Shown: one piece after another, positions 17,582 through 27,603 of the stretch
Layout of the letters: each line of letters starts with the position of its first letter
Numbering within the stretch: the first letter of the stretch is position 1
Assembly (NCBI GenBank): GCA_017473615.1
Contig: JAFUKL010000035.1
Span: forward strand, 19,443-83,442
DNA: 64,000 nucleotides
Source: Muribaculaceae bacterium
GTDB taxonomy: Bacteria; Bacteroidota; Bacteroidia; Bacteroidales; Muribaculaceae
Direction of reading: 5' to 3'
Notes under the pieces: model-generated
What the model was told of the DNA's origin: nothing
Database searches by the model: none
The model's input: the letters and a program-made list of their open reading frames with translations, nothing else
Made by a program: the position numbers and the translations under genes

Positions 17582-18490
17582 ATGAGTGAAACTGTTTATC
17601 ACATTCCGGCTCTTTTGAACGAATGCATCGAGGGACTTGACATTAAGCCCGACGGCACTTACGTGGATGTAACATTCGGCGGCGGCGGACATTCCCGCGC
17701 CATCATGAATCTTTTAGGAGAAAAGGGACACCTGTACGGTTTCGACCAAGACCAAGACGCAATAGCCAATGCCATAGACGACCCGCGGTTCACATTCGTC
17801 TACAGTAATTTTGCTTTCATTTCCAACTTCATGAGATACCACGGCGTAAAACAAGCCGATGGCATCTTAGCCGACTTAGGTGTATCGTTTCACCACTTCG
17901 ACGAGAGCAGCAGAGGTTTTTCTTTCCGCTTCGATGGCACACTCGACATGAGAATGAACCAAAAAGGAGAAAAAGACGCACGATGGATTATCGCCAATTA
18001 CAGCGAAGAACAGCTTGCTCAAATACTATACCTCTACGGTGAGCTGAAAACTTCGCGAAAAATAGCTACGGCAATAGTCAAAGCACGCGATAAAAAGACA
18101 ATAAACACCACAGGCGAACTGCTTGAAATCATAAAGCCATTCATAAAGCCTGCACAAGAAAAAAAAGAACTGGCTCAAGTATTCCAAGCTCTAAGAATCG
18201 AAGTCAATAACGAAATAAACGTGCTAAAGTCGCTTTTGGAACAATCGGTCAAAGTTTTGAAACCGGGAGGCAGACTGGTGATACTTACATATCATTCACT
18301 TGAAGACCGGCTTGTCAAGAACTTTTTCAAAAGCGGGAATATCGAGGGCAAAGTGGAAAAAGATTTCTTCGGAAGAATAAACACGCCTTTCCGTCTCGTC
18401 AACAACAAAGTGATTACGGCATCCGATGAAGAAGTGGAATATAACCCGCGGTCGAGAAGTGCTAAATTAAGAATAGCCGAGAAAATATAA
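17582..18490 (+). CDS. rsmH: 16S rRNA (cytosine1402-N4)-methyltransferase RsmH
   Basis: A 302-residue S-adenosylmethionine-dependent methyltransferase (MraW) that modifies C1402 in the ribosomal P site. Family motifs are HIPALLNE (residues 7-14), VDVTFGGGGHSRAI (28-41), ADLGVSFHHFDE, and the late LTYHSLEDRLVKNFF and NPRSRSAKLRIAEK. Length is normal. It is the first gene of the division/cell-wall cluster; in many bacteria mraZ precedes it but here the upstream neighbour is the sirtuin. Confidence 0.97.
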   Translation: MSETVYHIPALLNECIEGLDIKPDGTYVDVTFGGGGHSRAIMNLLGEKGHLYGFDQDQDAIANAIDDPRFTFVYSNFAFISNFMRYHGVKQADGILADLGVSFHHFDESSRGFSFRFDGTLDMRMNQKGEKDARWIIANYSEEQLAQILYLYGELKTSRKIATAIVKARDKKTINTTGELLEIIKPFIKPAQEKKELAQVFQALRIEVNNEINVLKSLLEQSVKVLKPGGRLVILTYHSLEDRLVKNFFKSGNIEGKVEKDFFGRINTPFRLVNNKVITASDEEVEYNPRSRSAKLRIAEKI

Positions 18491-18517
18491 CCCACCCCCC
18501 AAAAAAAGAATTACGAC

Positions 18518-18850
18518 ATGGCAACAAAAAAAGAAAAAGACAACATTATAAAGCAAATCAAGCAAGGACGAATAGTGTCTTCTGATTTTTTCTTGAAACA
18601 TTGGGTTACGATTTCTTTGGTTCTCGTCATCTCATTCGTGTATATTTCAGCCAAATACACATGTCAACTGCGAAAAGAAAAAATCATTTCACTGAAAAAC
18701 GAACTGAATAATGCAAAAACCGATTGCGTACGCTACAGTGCAGAATTCAAGTCACAAATCAGAGAGGCCAAAATGAAATCGCTTGTAGACTCTATGAAAC
18801 TCAATTTAGAAACAGCAGAACAACCACCTTTTAAACTCGCCGGAAAATGA
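18518..18850 (+). CDS. FtsL-like cell division protein
   Basis: A 110-residue protein with a basic cytoplasmic N-terminus, one membrane segment at about residues 30-48 (VTISLVLVISFVYISA) and a charged helical, probably coiled-coil, periplasmic part. Position between rsmH and ftsI and this topology are those of FtsL, the divisome protein that pairs with FtsB and activates FtsW-FtsI. Sequence similarity of FtsL across phyla is weak, so the call rests mainly on position and topology. Its stop overlaps the ftsI start by four bases. Confidence 0.8.
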   Translation: MATKKEKDNIIKQIKQGRIVSSDFFLKHWVTISLVLVISFVYISAKYTCQLRKEKIISLKNELNNAKTDCVRYSAEFKSQIREAKMKSLVDSMKLNLETAEQPPFKLAGK

Positions 18851-21006
18851 AAAAGAAACAAAAAAACAAGAGCTATATACTGAGCCGTTACAATTTCATA
18901 ACGTTTTTACTCATTCTTGTTGCCATAGGTATTGTTTACACTATGGCAGACACCACTATCGTCAAATCAACCAAATGGAACGAAAAGGCATCAAAAATAC
19001 TGATGAAAACGAGCAAAATAGAGCCTGAACGTGGCAAGCTGCTCGCTGATGACGGTTCTATCCTTGCCGCCAATCTGCAATATTACAAAGCAATAATCGA
19101 CTGGGGAGCAGAAGGTATAACCGATACAAGGCTGGCTAAACACATCGATGAACTTTGCGACAGTCTTTCCGCTTTCAGTAAAGAGAGAGGTACAGTCAAA
19201 ACTGCATCGGAGTGGAAGAAAGAACTTATGGCAAAATATTACGGATTTGACAAGCGTACAATTGCACGCAAAATCAAATATGCCAACAGCAAAAGAGACA
19301 CCTCAAAATTCAGAGATCGTTCACACGTGCTTTTCACAGGTCTCACCTATACAGAATACATGAGATTAAAGAGCTTTCCTTACTTGAAAGATCGTAAAAA
19401 CAGAACAGGCTTTACCTACGACACCTATACTCGTCGCCGCAAACCCTACGGTACAATGGCAGAACGCAGTATAGGAGAAGTGGGAGAAAGCCGCAATTCC
19501 AAGAGCCGAAGAGGTGTGAGCGGATTGGAATGTGCGCTTGACTCTTTCCTTTACGGTATACCCGGCGAAACCAAGAAAGAACAGCTCACCGGAAGAATCG
19601 TAAACTGGGAGAAAACCCCGGCAAAGAAAGGATATGACATTGTAACCACCATAAATGTCAACATACAAGACATTCTTGAAGACGAATTATACAAAATGTG
19701 CCAAGAAAGCGGCGCAGAATGGGGTACTGCCATTCTCATGGAAGTAAAAACCGGGAAAATAAAGGCAATCACCAACCTTGAATGGGACGAAGAAGAACGA
19801 GATTACACCGAAGGCAGAATACATGCCACATTAGGCTATGAACCCGGATCGGTCATGAAACCCATATCCATGATGATTGCGCTTGAAGACGGCATTGTAA
19901 ACGATATAAACAAAGTCATTGCCACAGGCTACTCTTATGCTTATGCCGGAGGTCGTCCCATTACCGACTCACACGGTTACCCTTCAATGCCCATAAGAAA
20001 AGTAATCGGGGCATCTTCAAATATCGGCATGGCAAAAATAATACTCAGTAAATATGAAAAAGAACCCGGCAAATTTTATTCACGGCTTAAAGAAATGGGA
20101 TTCTTCGAGCCGTTGAAAACAGGCATAGCATACGAACGCATACCGCAAATCGACAGTCTCGGTAATAAGAACTGGGATCGAATATCACTGTCACGCATGT
20201 CATACGGATATGCCACCAAGATTCCGCCAATATGCACACTCGCCATGTACAATGCAATCGCCAATGACGGCAAATACATCCGCCCTCGATTGGTGGACAA
20301 ATTCCTTTACAACGGTGAAGTTGACTCGGTAGTACCCGAAACGTATATCAGAGAGCAGGTGTGCTCACCCGAGAATGCCGAAAAACTACGCATTATGCTG
20401 CACGATGTAGTATGGGAAGAAGGCGGCACTGCAAAGATTCTACAAAACGAATTTGTCGAAATAGCAGGAAAAACGGGAACATGTTATGTAACCGAACGAG
20501 ACCGCAGCACAGGTAAAGTATTTTATTCCAACAAGAAACGTCTCGCTTTCTGCGGATTTTTCCCATACGAAAGCCCTCAATACACATGTATGGTACTTAT
20601 CAACGGAGCCAACAGAGGAGCTGCACGCAGTAGCGGAATGGTTCTGAAGAATACTGCCTTGAGAATGTATTCAAGAGGAATGTTAGGAAACAGTTCCGAC
20701 TTTACGACCGACAACGAAAAAGCTGTTGCCACCACAACATTCTACGCAAGTAACAAAAAGAGTTCAAACAAACGACTTTCAAATCTCGGCGTAAAGTCAA
20801 GCAACAGTTTCGTTACTCCGGCAAATCCGGGCAATGGATTAGTACCCAATGTAATAGGTCTTTCCGCAAAAGAAGCCATATCCATACTTGAGAACAGCGG
20901 ATTGTCAACCAGCATAAGCGGTTCAGGTTATGTAGTGGCACAAAGCCTGAAAGCCGGCAGTGAATACAATCAAGGACAAAAAATCAATCTCAAACTGAGA
21001 CTATAA
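18847..21006 (+). CDS. ftsI: Penicillin-binding protein FtsI, septal transpeptidase with PASTA domain
   Basis: A 719-residue class B penicillin-binding protein. One membrane segment (ITFLLILVAIGIVYTMA) is followed by the dimerisation domain (PERGKLLADDGSILA) and the transpeptidase domain. Active-site motifs are S335-V-M-K338, S390-S-N392 and K542-T-G544. A single PASTA domain ends the protein (VPNVIGLSAKEAISILE). It crosslinks septal peptidoglycan as partner of FtsW, encoded 4 kb downstream. Starts within the FtsL-like gene by an ATGA overlap. Confidence 0.96.
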   Translation: MKKKQKNKSYILSRYNFITFLLILVAIGIVYTMADTTIVKSTKWNEKASKILMKTSKIEPERGKLLADDGSILAANLQYYKAIIDWGAEGITDTRLAKHIDELCDSLSAFSKERGTVKTASEWKKELMAKYYGFDKRTIARKIKYANSKRDTSKFRDRSHVLFTGLTYTEYMRLKSFPYLKDRKNRTGFTYDTYTRRRKPYGTMAERSIGEVGESRNSKSRRGVSGLECALDSFLYGIPGETKKEQLTGRIVNWEKTPAKKGYDIVTTINVNIQDILEDELYKMCQESGAEWGTAILMEVKTGKIKAITNLEWDEEERDYTEGRIHATLGYEPGSVMKPISMMIALEDGIVNDINKVIATGYSYAYAGGRPITDSHGYPSMPIRKVIGASSNIGMAKIILSKYEKEPGKFYSRLKEMGFFEPLKTGIAYERIPQIDSLGNKNWDRISLSRMSYGYATKIPPICTLAMYNAIANDGKYIRPRLVDKFLYNGEVDSVVPETYIREQVCSPENAEKLRIMLHDVVWEEGGTAKILQNEFVEIAGKTGTCYVTERDRSTGKVFYSNKKRLAFCGFFPYESPQYTCMVLINGANRGAARSSGMVLKNTALRMYSRGMLGNSSDFTTDNEKAVATTTFYASNKKSSNKRLSNLGVKSSNSFVTPANPGNGLVPNVIGLSAKEAISILENSGLSTSISGSGYVVAQSLKAGSEYNQGQKINLKLRL

Positions 21007-21008
21007 TT

Positions 21009-22472
21009 ATGAAAAAGGATCTGACAGGACTTTTAATTACAACACCGGTAATAAAGACCGTAGGGTCAACCGATAAAGTCATAACCGATGTAATCTGCGA
21101 CTCGCGCAAAGCCGCAGAAGGGGCTTTGTTTGTAGCCGTCAACGGAGTTAATATAGACGCACACGCCTTTATTCCCGAAGTGATAGAAAAAGGAGCAAGC
21201 GTTGTTGTATGCGAAGTTCTGCCCGAAGAGATACGCCCTGAGATATGTTATATTCTCGTTAAAAACAGTTCTGAAGCGTTGGCTGATATAGCTGCATGGT
21301 GGTATAATTTCCCTTCGTCTCACTTGAAACTTGTGGGTGTCACCGGAACCAACGGAAAAACCACAACCGCCACACTGCTTTACGAACTCGCTCAATTACT
21401 CAGACATAAAGCAGGGCTGTTATCCACGGTATGTAACATCATCGACAAGCGGATAGTTCCCGCTGTTCAGACCACCCCCGACTCGTTATCTCTAAACAAA
21501 CTGCTAAACGAGATGGTGGAAGCTGGATGTGAATACGCATTTATGGAGGTAAGTTCACATTCTTGCAGCCAGCACCGTATAGACGGACTTTCTTTCAATG
21601 GCGCAGTGTTCACCAATCTCACACGCGACCATCTTGACTATCACAAGACTGTAAAGAATTACATGAACGCCAAAAAAATGTTCTTTGACATGCTCCCCGA
21701 AGATGCGTTTGCACTTGTAAACGCCGATGACAAAAACGGTGCATACATGCTCCAGAACACAAAAGCCGCAAAATACACCTATTCTTTACAAAACATAGCC
21801 GACTATAAATGTAAAATCATAGAAAGCCGGCTCAACGGCACTTCACTCAATATAAACGGAAACGATATAGAAGTGATGTTTACCGGAAAATTCAACGCTT
21901 ACAACCTGCTTGCCGTATACGGCTCGGCTGTGCAACTCGGATTCAGTCCAAGAGACATTCTCATTGCCATGACACAACTTGTACCCGTTGCCGGGCGTTT
22001 CCAGACACTTGTCTCACCTCGCGGATATACTGCTATAGTCGATTACGCTCACACTCCCGATGCACTTGCAAACGTTCTTAATTCCATAAAAGAAGTCATC
22101 GGAAACAAAGGTAAAATCATCACCGTAGTGGGTGCCGGAGGAAACCGTGACAAGGGCAAACGTCCTTTAATGGCTCAAGAAGCAGCCACACGCAGCGACC
22201 GGGTGATACTCACCTCCGATAATCCGCGAAACGAGAATCCTGAGGATATACTCAAGGATATGGAAACCGGACTTGACGGCGATATGCGTATGAAGGCTCT
22301 CAAAATAACCGATCGCAAAGAGGCTATACGCACAGCGACTTTCTTGGCTCAACCGGGAGATGTCGTGCTTGTTGCAGGGAAAGGGCATGAGGATTATCAA
22401 GAAATCAACGGCGTTAAACACCATTTTGACGACAAAGAAGTATTAATAGAAATTTTCAACAACGAAATATAA
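21009..22472 (+). CDS. murE: UDP-MurNAc-tripeptide synthetase MurE, diaminopimelate-adding
   Basis: A 487-residue Mur ligase. The ATP-binding loop is GVTGTNGKTTTATLL with the lysine at residue 117. The motif D404-N-P-R407 in SDNPRNENP is the signature of enzymes that add meso-diaminopimelate rather than lysine. Other Mur motifs are FMEVSSHSC and VDYAHTPDAL. It adds the third residue to UDP-MurNAc-L-Ala-D-Glu in the cytoplasm. The gene begins two bases after ftsI. Confidence 0.97.
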   Translation: MKKDLTGLLITTPVIKTVGSTDKVITDVICDSRKAAEGALFVAVNGVNIDAHAFIPEVIEKGASVVVCEVLPEEIRPEICYILVKNSSEALADIAAWWYNFPSSHLKLVGVTGTNGKTTTATLLYELAQLLRHKAGLLSTVCNIIDKRIVPAVQTTPDSLSLNKLLNEMVEAGCEYAFMEVSSHSCSQHRIDGLSFNGAVFTNLTRDHLDYHKTVKNYMNAKKMFFDMLPEDAFALVNADDKNGAYMLQNTKAAKYTYSLQNIADYKCKIIESRLNGTSLNINGNDIEVMFTGKFNAYNLLAVYGSAVQLGFSPRDILIAMTQLVPVAGRFQTLVSPRGYTAIVDYAHTPDALANVLNSIKEVIGNKGKIITVVGAGGNRDKGKRPLMAQEAATRSDRVILTSDNPRNENPEDILKDMETGLDGDMRMKALKITDRKEAIRTATFLAQPGDVVLVAGKGHEDYQEINGVKHHFDDKEVLIEIFNNEI

Positions 22473-22478
22473 ACTGCC

Positions 22479-23741
22479 ATGTTTTACTATATAGCTAAAC
22501 TACTATCCGAATACGATTTCCCCGGTGCAAGGCTGATGGATTACATCTCATTCCGTTCGGGAATGGCTCTTATTCTGTCACTATTCATCTCAATGGTGAT
22601 AGGCAAGCGGATTATTGAGAAATTACAACTCATGCAAGTAGGTGAAATAATACGCGACCTCGGCTTGGAAGGTCAAATGAGCAAAAAAGGCACACCCACT
22701 ATGGGAGGTATCATCATAATCATCTCCATTCTGATTCCATGCCTGTTATTAGGTAAATTAGAGAACATCTATATGATTCTCATGATAATATCAACGCTAT
22801 GGCTCGGACTGCTTGGCTTTGCCGACGATTACATCAAAGTGGCTCATCACGATAAAGACGGGCTGAAAGGCAAATTTAAGGTCATAGGACAGGTGGGTCT
22901 CGGCATTATAGTAGGGCTTACAATGTACCTAAGCCCCGACATTGTAATGCGTGAGAACGTAGAAACAATCAATCAAACGAACAACGAAACTGTAGTAGAA
23001 TACAAGACTGAGGACATCAAGGCCACACAGACCACTATCCCATTTGTAAAAAACAACAACTTCGACTATTCCTATCTGACAAAATGGATGGGAAAGCATG
23101 CGCAAACCGGAGGATGGATTGTATTCATATTGGTAACTATTTTCATCATCACCGCAGTAAGTAACGGAGCAACCCTGACCGACGGTGTCGATGGACTTGC
23201 TACCGGAGTTTCGGCTATAATAGGCACATCACTTGCCATAATGTGCTACTTAGGCGGCAACGTGATATATTCGTCATATCTGAATATCATGTATATACCC
23301 GGCAGCGAAGAATTAGTGGTATATGCTGCGGCTTTCATTGGTGCAACGATAGGTTTCCTATGGTATAATTCCTATCCTGCACAAGTATTCATGGGAGATA
23401 CCGGCAGTCTCACTCTCGGTGGTATTATTGCAGTATTCGCCATACTCATCCGCAAAGAATTGCTCATTCCCATCCTATGCGGTATCTTCGTAGTAGAGAA
23501 TCTTTCAGTGGTGCTTCAAGTAGCATATTTCAAACGCACCAAGAAAAAATACGGTGAAGGACGGCGCATTTTCAAAATGACACCTCTTCACCACCATTTT
23601 CAAACTCAGGGAACCGTAGAAAGCCACGTGCTTTTCAAGAAACCGTTCAACGCCATCCCTGAGTCAAAAATTGTAATGCGGTTCTTTATAATCGCTATAT
23701 TCCTCGCAGTATTAACATTTGTAACCCTGAAAATACGATAA
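22479..23741 (+). CDS. mraY: Phospho-MurNAc-pentapeptide transferase MraY
   Basis: A 420-residue polytopic membrane enzyme that makes lipid I from UDP-MurNAc-pentapeptide and undecaprenyl phosphate. Signatures are [10 protein letters not shown], the aspartates of [36 protein letters not shown] and TPLHHHFQ. An extra segment around residues 150-205 ([10 protein letters not shown] to [11 protein letters not shown]) makes it longer than the E. coli protein, as is usual in Bacteroidetes. Its stop codon shares a base with the murD start (TAATG at 23739-23743). Confidence 0.97.
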   Translation: MFYYIAKLLSEYDFPGARLMDYISFRSGMALILSLFISMVIGKRIIEKLQLMQVGEIIRDLGLEGQMSKKGTPTMGGIIIIISILIPCLLLGKLENIYMILMIISTLWLGLLGFADDYIKVAHHDKDGLKGKFKVIGQVGLGIIVGLTMYLSPDIVMRENVETINQTNNETVVEYKTEDIKATQTTIPFVKNNNFDYSYLTKWMGKHAQTGGWIVFILVTIFIITAVSNGATLTDGVDGLATGVSAIIGTSLAIMCYLGGNVIYSSYLNIMYIPGSEELVVYAAAFIGATIGFLWYNSYPAQVFMGDTGSLTLGGIIAVFAILIRKELLIPILCGIFVVENLSVVLQVAYFKRTKKKYGEGRRIFKMTPLHHHFQTQGTVESHVLFKKPFNAIPESKIVMRFFIIAIFLAVLTFVTLKIR

Positions 23742-25099
23742 TGGAAAAGAAACGTATCGTAGTGCTTGGAGCCGGAGAAAGCGGCACCGGCGCAGCAATA
23801 TTAGCAAAAGTAAAAGGCTTTGACGTATGGTTAAGCGATATGAGCAACATCGCCCCAAAATACAAAGAAAAATTAGAGCAGTTCCATGTAGACTGGGAAG
23901 AGCTACAGCATTCTGAAGACAAGATACTTATGGCTGACGAAGTTATAAAAAGTCCCGGTATCCCCGACAACGCTCCGATAATGCAGAAAATCATAGGTAA
24001 GAATATACCCGTCATATCCGAAATTGAATTTGCGGGACGGTTCACCGATGCCAAAATGGTGTGTATAACGGGTAGCAACGGTAAAACCACCACCACACTG
24101 CTCACATACCATATTCTTCAAGAAGCAGGGCTTAATGTGGGTCTTGCTGGCAATGTCGGAAAAAGCCTTGCCTATCAGGTGGCAACAGAACAGCACGACG
24201 TTTACGTTATAGAATTGAGCAGTTTCCAACTCGACAACATGTATGAGTTCAAAGCTAATATCGCCGTGCTGATGAATATAACTCCCGACCATCTCGATCG
24301 CTACGATTATAAAATGGAGAACTACGTAGCGGCAAAGTTCAGGATACTTCGTAATCAGACCGAAGAAGACTCTTTCATATTCTGGCAGGATGACCCGGTA
24401 ATAGCGGCTCAACTCAAGAACCTGAAAATAGAAGCTCGCATGTATCCGTTCTCTGAACAGCACAGCAACGAGACCAAAGCATACATTGAAAACGGAGAAC
24501 TTGTAATAGACACCTCCACCGAGCATATAGGAGTTCCGCGCGAAGAACTCGCATTGAAAGGACTACACAATTTATATAACTCAATGGCAGCCGGATTGTC
24601 AGCGTCAATCCTTGATATTAAAAAAGATGTTATACGCAAGGCTTTGGAAGACTTTGAAGCTGTAGAACACCGCTTGGAATATGTAGCCACAATCAACGGT
24701 GTAAAATATATAAACGACTCCAAGGCAACAAACGTAAACTCTTGCTGGTATGCGCTTGAAAGTATGCAATCCCCCACGATTCTCATACTCGGTGGAAAAG
24801 ATAAAGGCAACGACTATTCCGAAATAGAAAACTTTGTGAAAGATAAAGTGAAAGCCATAGTGTGCATGGGCGTGGACAACTCAAAGCTACACAAATTCTT
24901 TGACAACAAAGTACCCATAATCACCGATGCCGGCAGCATGCAAGAAGCAGTGGAAAAATGTCGTGAATTATCAGTTCCGGGCGATGTGGTTCTTCTGTCA
25001 CCATGTTGCGCAAGTTTCGACTTGTTCAATAGTTACGAAGACAGGGGAAAGCAATTCAAGGAACAAGTACATCAAATGGTTAAGAACAACAAACAATAA
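23741..25099 (+). CDS. murD: UDP-MurNAc-L-alanine:D-glutamate ligase MurD
   Basis: A 452-residue Mur ligase that adds D-glutamate. The start is VVLGAGESGTGAAILA, a nucleotide-binding fold. The P-loop is ITGSNGKTTTTLLTYH, followed by VIELSSFQLD, NITPDHLDRY and NDSKATNVNS, all typical of MurD. SPCCASFDLFNSYEDRG near the end is the C-terminal MurD motif. One-base overlap with mraY and 12 bases before ftsW. Confidence 0.97.
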   Translation: MEKKRIVVLGAGESGTGAAILAKVKGFDVWLSDMSNIAPKYKEKLEQFHVDWEELQHSEDKILMADEVIKSPGIPDNAPIMQKIIGKNIPVISEIEFAGRFTDAKMVCITGSNGKTTTTLLTYHILQEAGLNVGLAGNVGKSLAYQVATEQHDVYVIELSSFQLDNMYEFKANIAVLMNITPDHLDRYDYKMENYVAAKFRILRNQTEEDSFIFWQDDPVIAAQLKNLKIEARMYPFSEQHSNETKAYIENGELVIDTSTEHIGVPREELALKGLHNLYNSMAAGLSASILDIKKDVIRKALEDFEAVEHRLEYVATINGVKYINDSKATNVNSCWYALESMQSPTILILGGKDKGNDYSEIENFVKDKVKAIVCMGVDNSKLHKFFDNKVPIITDAGSMQEAVEKCRELSVPGDVVLLSPCCASFDLFNSYEDRGKQFKEQVHQMVKNNKQ

Positions 25100-25111
25100 A
25101 CAATTTCAGCA

Positions 25112-26458
25112 ATGTCTTCAACAATCACACCAACATCAATAGAATCCACAACGGTCGTCACCGAAGAGAAAAACAAAAAAGGTGACCCTTTCATCTGGGG
25201 AATATACATATCACTCATACTCATATCCATTATAGAGTGTTTCAGTGCTTCAAGCCGTGAAATTTCAGGAGCAGGCATGGATATGTATCGCCCTATCATG
25301 CGACATTGTATTATGCTCGTTATGGGATTTGTTTTGCTTTTTCTGATTCAACGCACCGACTACAAGAAGTTCACCCCGTGGATTGCCTTGTTTGCACTGG
25401 CAACACTGTTGTCAATGGTGACGGTACAACTCATAGGAGATTATATTAACGGAGCTAAACGCTCATTCACCCTGCCGGGCATAGGTTTTTCGATTCAGCC
25501 TGCCGAAATGGCTAAATTATCAATAGTAACCCTTATAGCATGGTTCACTGCACGCAATCAGATGGTTAAAGGTGTAACCAATCGAGGCGTTACATTATGT
25601 GCCATATTCGTACTTATATACTGCGCTTTTATATTCCTGCAAGGTCTCACCAACACAATGCTGCTTATGGGCATATCTTTTTCAATGATGCTTATAGGCG
25701 GAGTTCAAAAAAGGAAAATTGCCATAGTTATACTTGTCTATGCGCTTGCCGCAGGTTTATTCTTCTTTATCAAAAACATAAACGATGAGAAGAAAGAAAA
25801 TCTCAGAACAGAAATAACAGCAATGAATGAATATGGCGAAGACACTATCATAATTGATGAAAAAGATGATAAAGCAGGACGCGGAAACACATGGGAGCAG
25901 AGACTTCGCAGATTCTTCACCGGACCGGATCTGATAGATCAGGAAATGAACGGAAAAAACAGTCAAGAGATGTATGCACGTATAGCACAGGCTCATGGAG
26001 GTATCACCGGTGTAGGTCCCGGAAATTCGCGTGAATGCAGCCGATTGCCCCTCGCTTTCTCCGACTACATTTACTCTATCATTATAGAAGAGTTAGGATT
26101 AATAGGCGGTGTTGTCGTTCTCGCTCTGTTTCTGCTTCTTATAGCCAGAGCCAAAATGATAGCAAAGAAATGCTCCAGAGCGTTTCCGGCACTCCTTATT
26201 ATGGGAATGGCGGTAATGATTACATTGCAAGCCTTCTTCCACATGGGTATCAACACCGGATTATTCCCTGTTTCGGGTCAACCTCTGCCCCTCATCTCAA
26301 TGGGCGGTACTTCAATTCTTATGGTAAGCATAGCATTCGGGGTGATGCTGAGTGTAAGCCGATATGCCGTACAAAACAACAAAATCAAGGAAGTGAAAGC
26401 TGAAATTCGCGAACTTCCCGAAGATTTGAGAGCAGAAAATCCATATCAATCAAATTAA
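25112..26458 (+). CDS. ftsW: Septal peptidoglycan polymerase FtsW (SEDS family)
   Basis: A 448-residue polytopic protein of the SEDS family that polymerises lipid II at the septum with FtsI. Motifs are SIQPAEMAKLSIV in the middle, GPGNSRECSRLPLAFSDYIY, and GQPLPLISMGGTSILM near the end. The long loop at about residues 230-290 is charged and hydrophilic. It is encoded between murD and murG, as in the standard cluster. Confidence 0.95.
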   Translation: MSSTITPTSIESTTVVTEEKNKKGDPFIWGIYISLILISIIECFSASSREISGAGMDMYRPIMRHCIMLVMGFVLLFLIQRTDYKKFTPWIALFALATLLSMVTVQLIGDYINGAKRSFTLPGIGFSIQPAEMAKLSIVTLIAWFTARNQMVKGVTNRGVTLCAIFVLIYCAFIFLQGLTNTMLLMGISFSMMLIGGVQKRKIAIVILVYALAAGLFFFIKNINDEKKENLRTEITAMNEYGEDTIIIDEKDDKAGRGNTWEQRLRRFFTGPDLIDQEMNGKNSQEMYARIAQAHGGITGVGPGNSRECSRLPLAFSDYIYSIIIEELGLIGGVVVLALFLLLIARAKMIAKKCSRAFPALLIMGMAVMITLQAFFHMGINTGLFPVSGQPLPLISMGGTSILMVSIAFGVMLSVSRYAVQNNKIKEVKAEIRELPEDLRAENPYQSN

Positions 26459-26472
26459 TAACACCAATAGTC

Positions 26473-27603
26473 ATGAATACCGACAACCCTAAGATACTGA
26501 TAAGCGGAGGAGGAACAGGAGGACACATCTTCCCCGCCCTCTCCATAGCCGGAGAGATAAAGCGGCGTTGTCCCAATGCCGAAATCCTCTTTGTAGGTGC
26601 AGAGAATCGCATGGAAATGGAAAAAGTGCCTGCGGCAGGATATAAAATAATAGGACTGCCGGTAAGCGGTTTCGACAGGAAAAATATCTTAAAGAATTTC
26701 AAGGTTCTTTTCCGCTTGCTCAAAAGCATGATTATAGCAAAAAAACTATTGAAAGACTTCCATCCAGATATAGCCATCGGCGTGGGAGGTTATGCAAGCG
26801 GCCCTATGCTGAAAGCTGCACAAAAGCAAAATATCCCTACACTCATTCAAGAACAAAACTCTTATGCCGGAGTTACCAACAAACTGCTTGCCAAGAAAGC
26901 AAATGCAATATGTGTGGCATACGAAGGAATGGAACAATTCTTCCCCGCAGAACGAATCACGCTTACAGGAAATCCTGTTCGCAGCAGCCTCCTCGACTGC
27001 ACACTGTCACAAGAAGAGGCAAAAGCCCAATATGGATTACCCTCCGATAAATCCACTGTTCTTGTAATAGGAGGCAGTCTCGGTGCACGCACAATAAACA
27101 ACAGCATCAAGCAAGGACTTGAACGGATAGCGCAAGCGAGCAATATTCAAGTCATTTGGCAAACCGGAAAATTCTATGACGAGGAGTGCCGTAAAGCGTT
27201 GAAAGAATCTTCAGCGGAAAACGTAATACAAATGGCTTTTGTAAACGACATGGATATTGCCTACCGTGCCGCCGATCTTGTGGTGTCACGCGCCGGAGCA
27301 TGCTCCATTTCCGAGCTGCAATTGCTCGGAAAACCTTGTATCCTTGTACCGTCTCCCAATGTGGCAGAAGACCATCAAACGAAAAACGCTCTTGCTCTCG
27401 TCAACAAGAATGCAGCCATTATGGTTTCAGATGCCGAAAGCGAAGAAAAACTTATCGACACAATTCTGCACACAATCAACGACATGCCGACACTTGCTTC
27501 ACTGAGCAAAAACATCTCAAAAATGGCTTTGCAAAATGCTGCAGAACGCATTGTCGACAAAGTTTTTGATATAATAACAGACTATAAACAGGTTTCAAAA
27601 TGA
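26473..27603 (+). CDS. murG: Lipid II synthase MurG (UDP-GlcNAc transferase)
   Basis: A 376-residue GT28 glycosyltransferase that adds GlcNAc to lipid I at the inner face of the membrane. The N-terminal glycine-rich loop is GGGTGGHIFPALSIA. GVGGYASGP and QEQNSYAGVTNK follow, and the C-terminal half has the UDP-binding SRAGACSISE and PSPNVAEDHQTKNA. It overlaps murC by four bases (ATGA). Confidence 0.97.
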   Translation: MNTDNPKILISGGGTGGHIFPALSIAGEIKRRCPNAEILFVGAENRMEMEKVPAAGYKIIGLPVSGFDRKNILKNFKVLFRLLKSMIIAKKLLKDFHPDIAIGVGGYASGPMLKAAQKQNIPTLIQEQNSYAGVTNKLLAKKANAICVAYEGMEQFFPAERITLTGNPVRSSLLDCTLSQEEAKAQYGLPSDKSTVLVIGGSLGARTINNSIKQGLERIAQASNIQVIWQTGKFYDEECRKALKESSAENVIQMAFVNDMDIAYRAADLVVSRAGACSISELQLLGKPCILVPSPNVAEDHQTKNALALVNKNAAIMVSDAESEEKLIDTILHTINDMPTLASLSKNISKMALQNAAERIVDKVFDIITDYKQVSK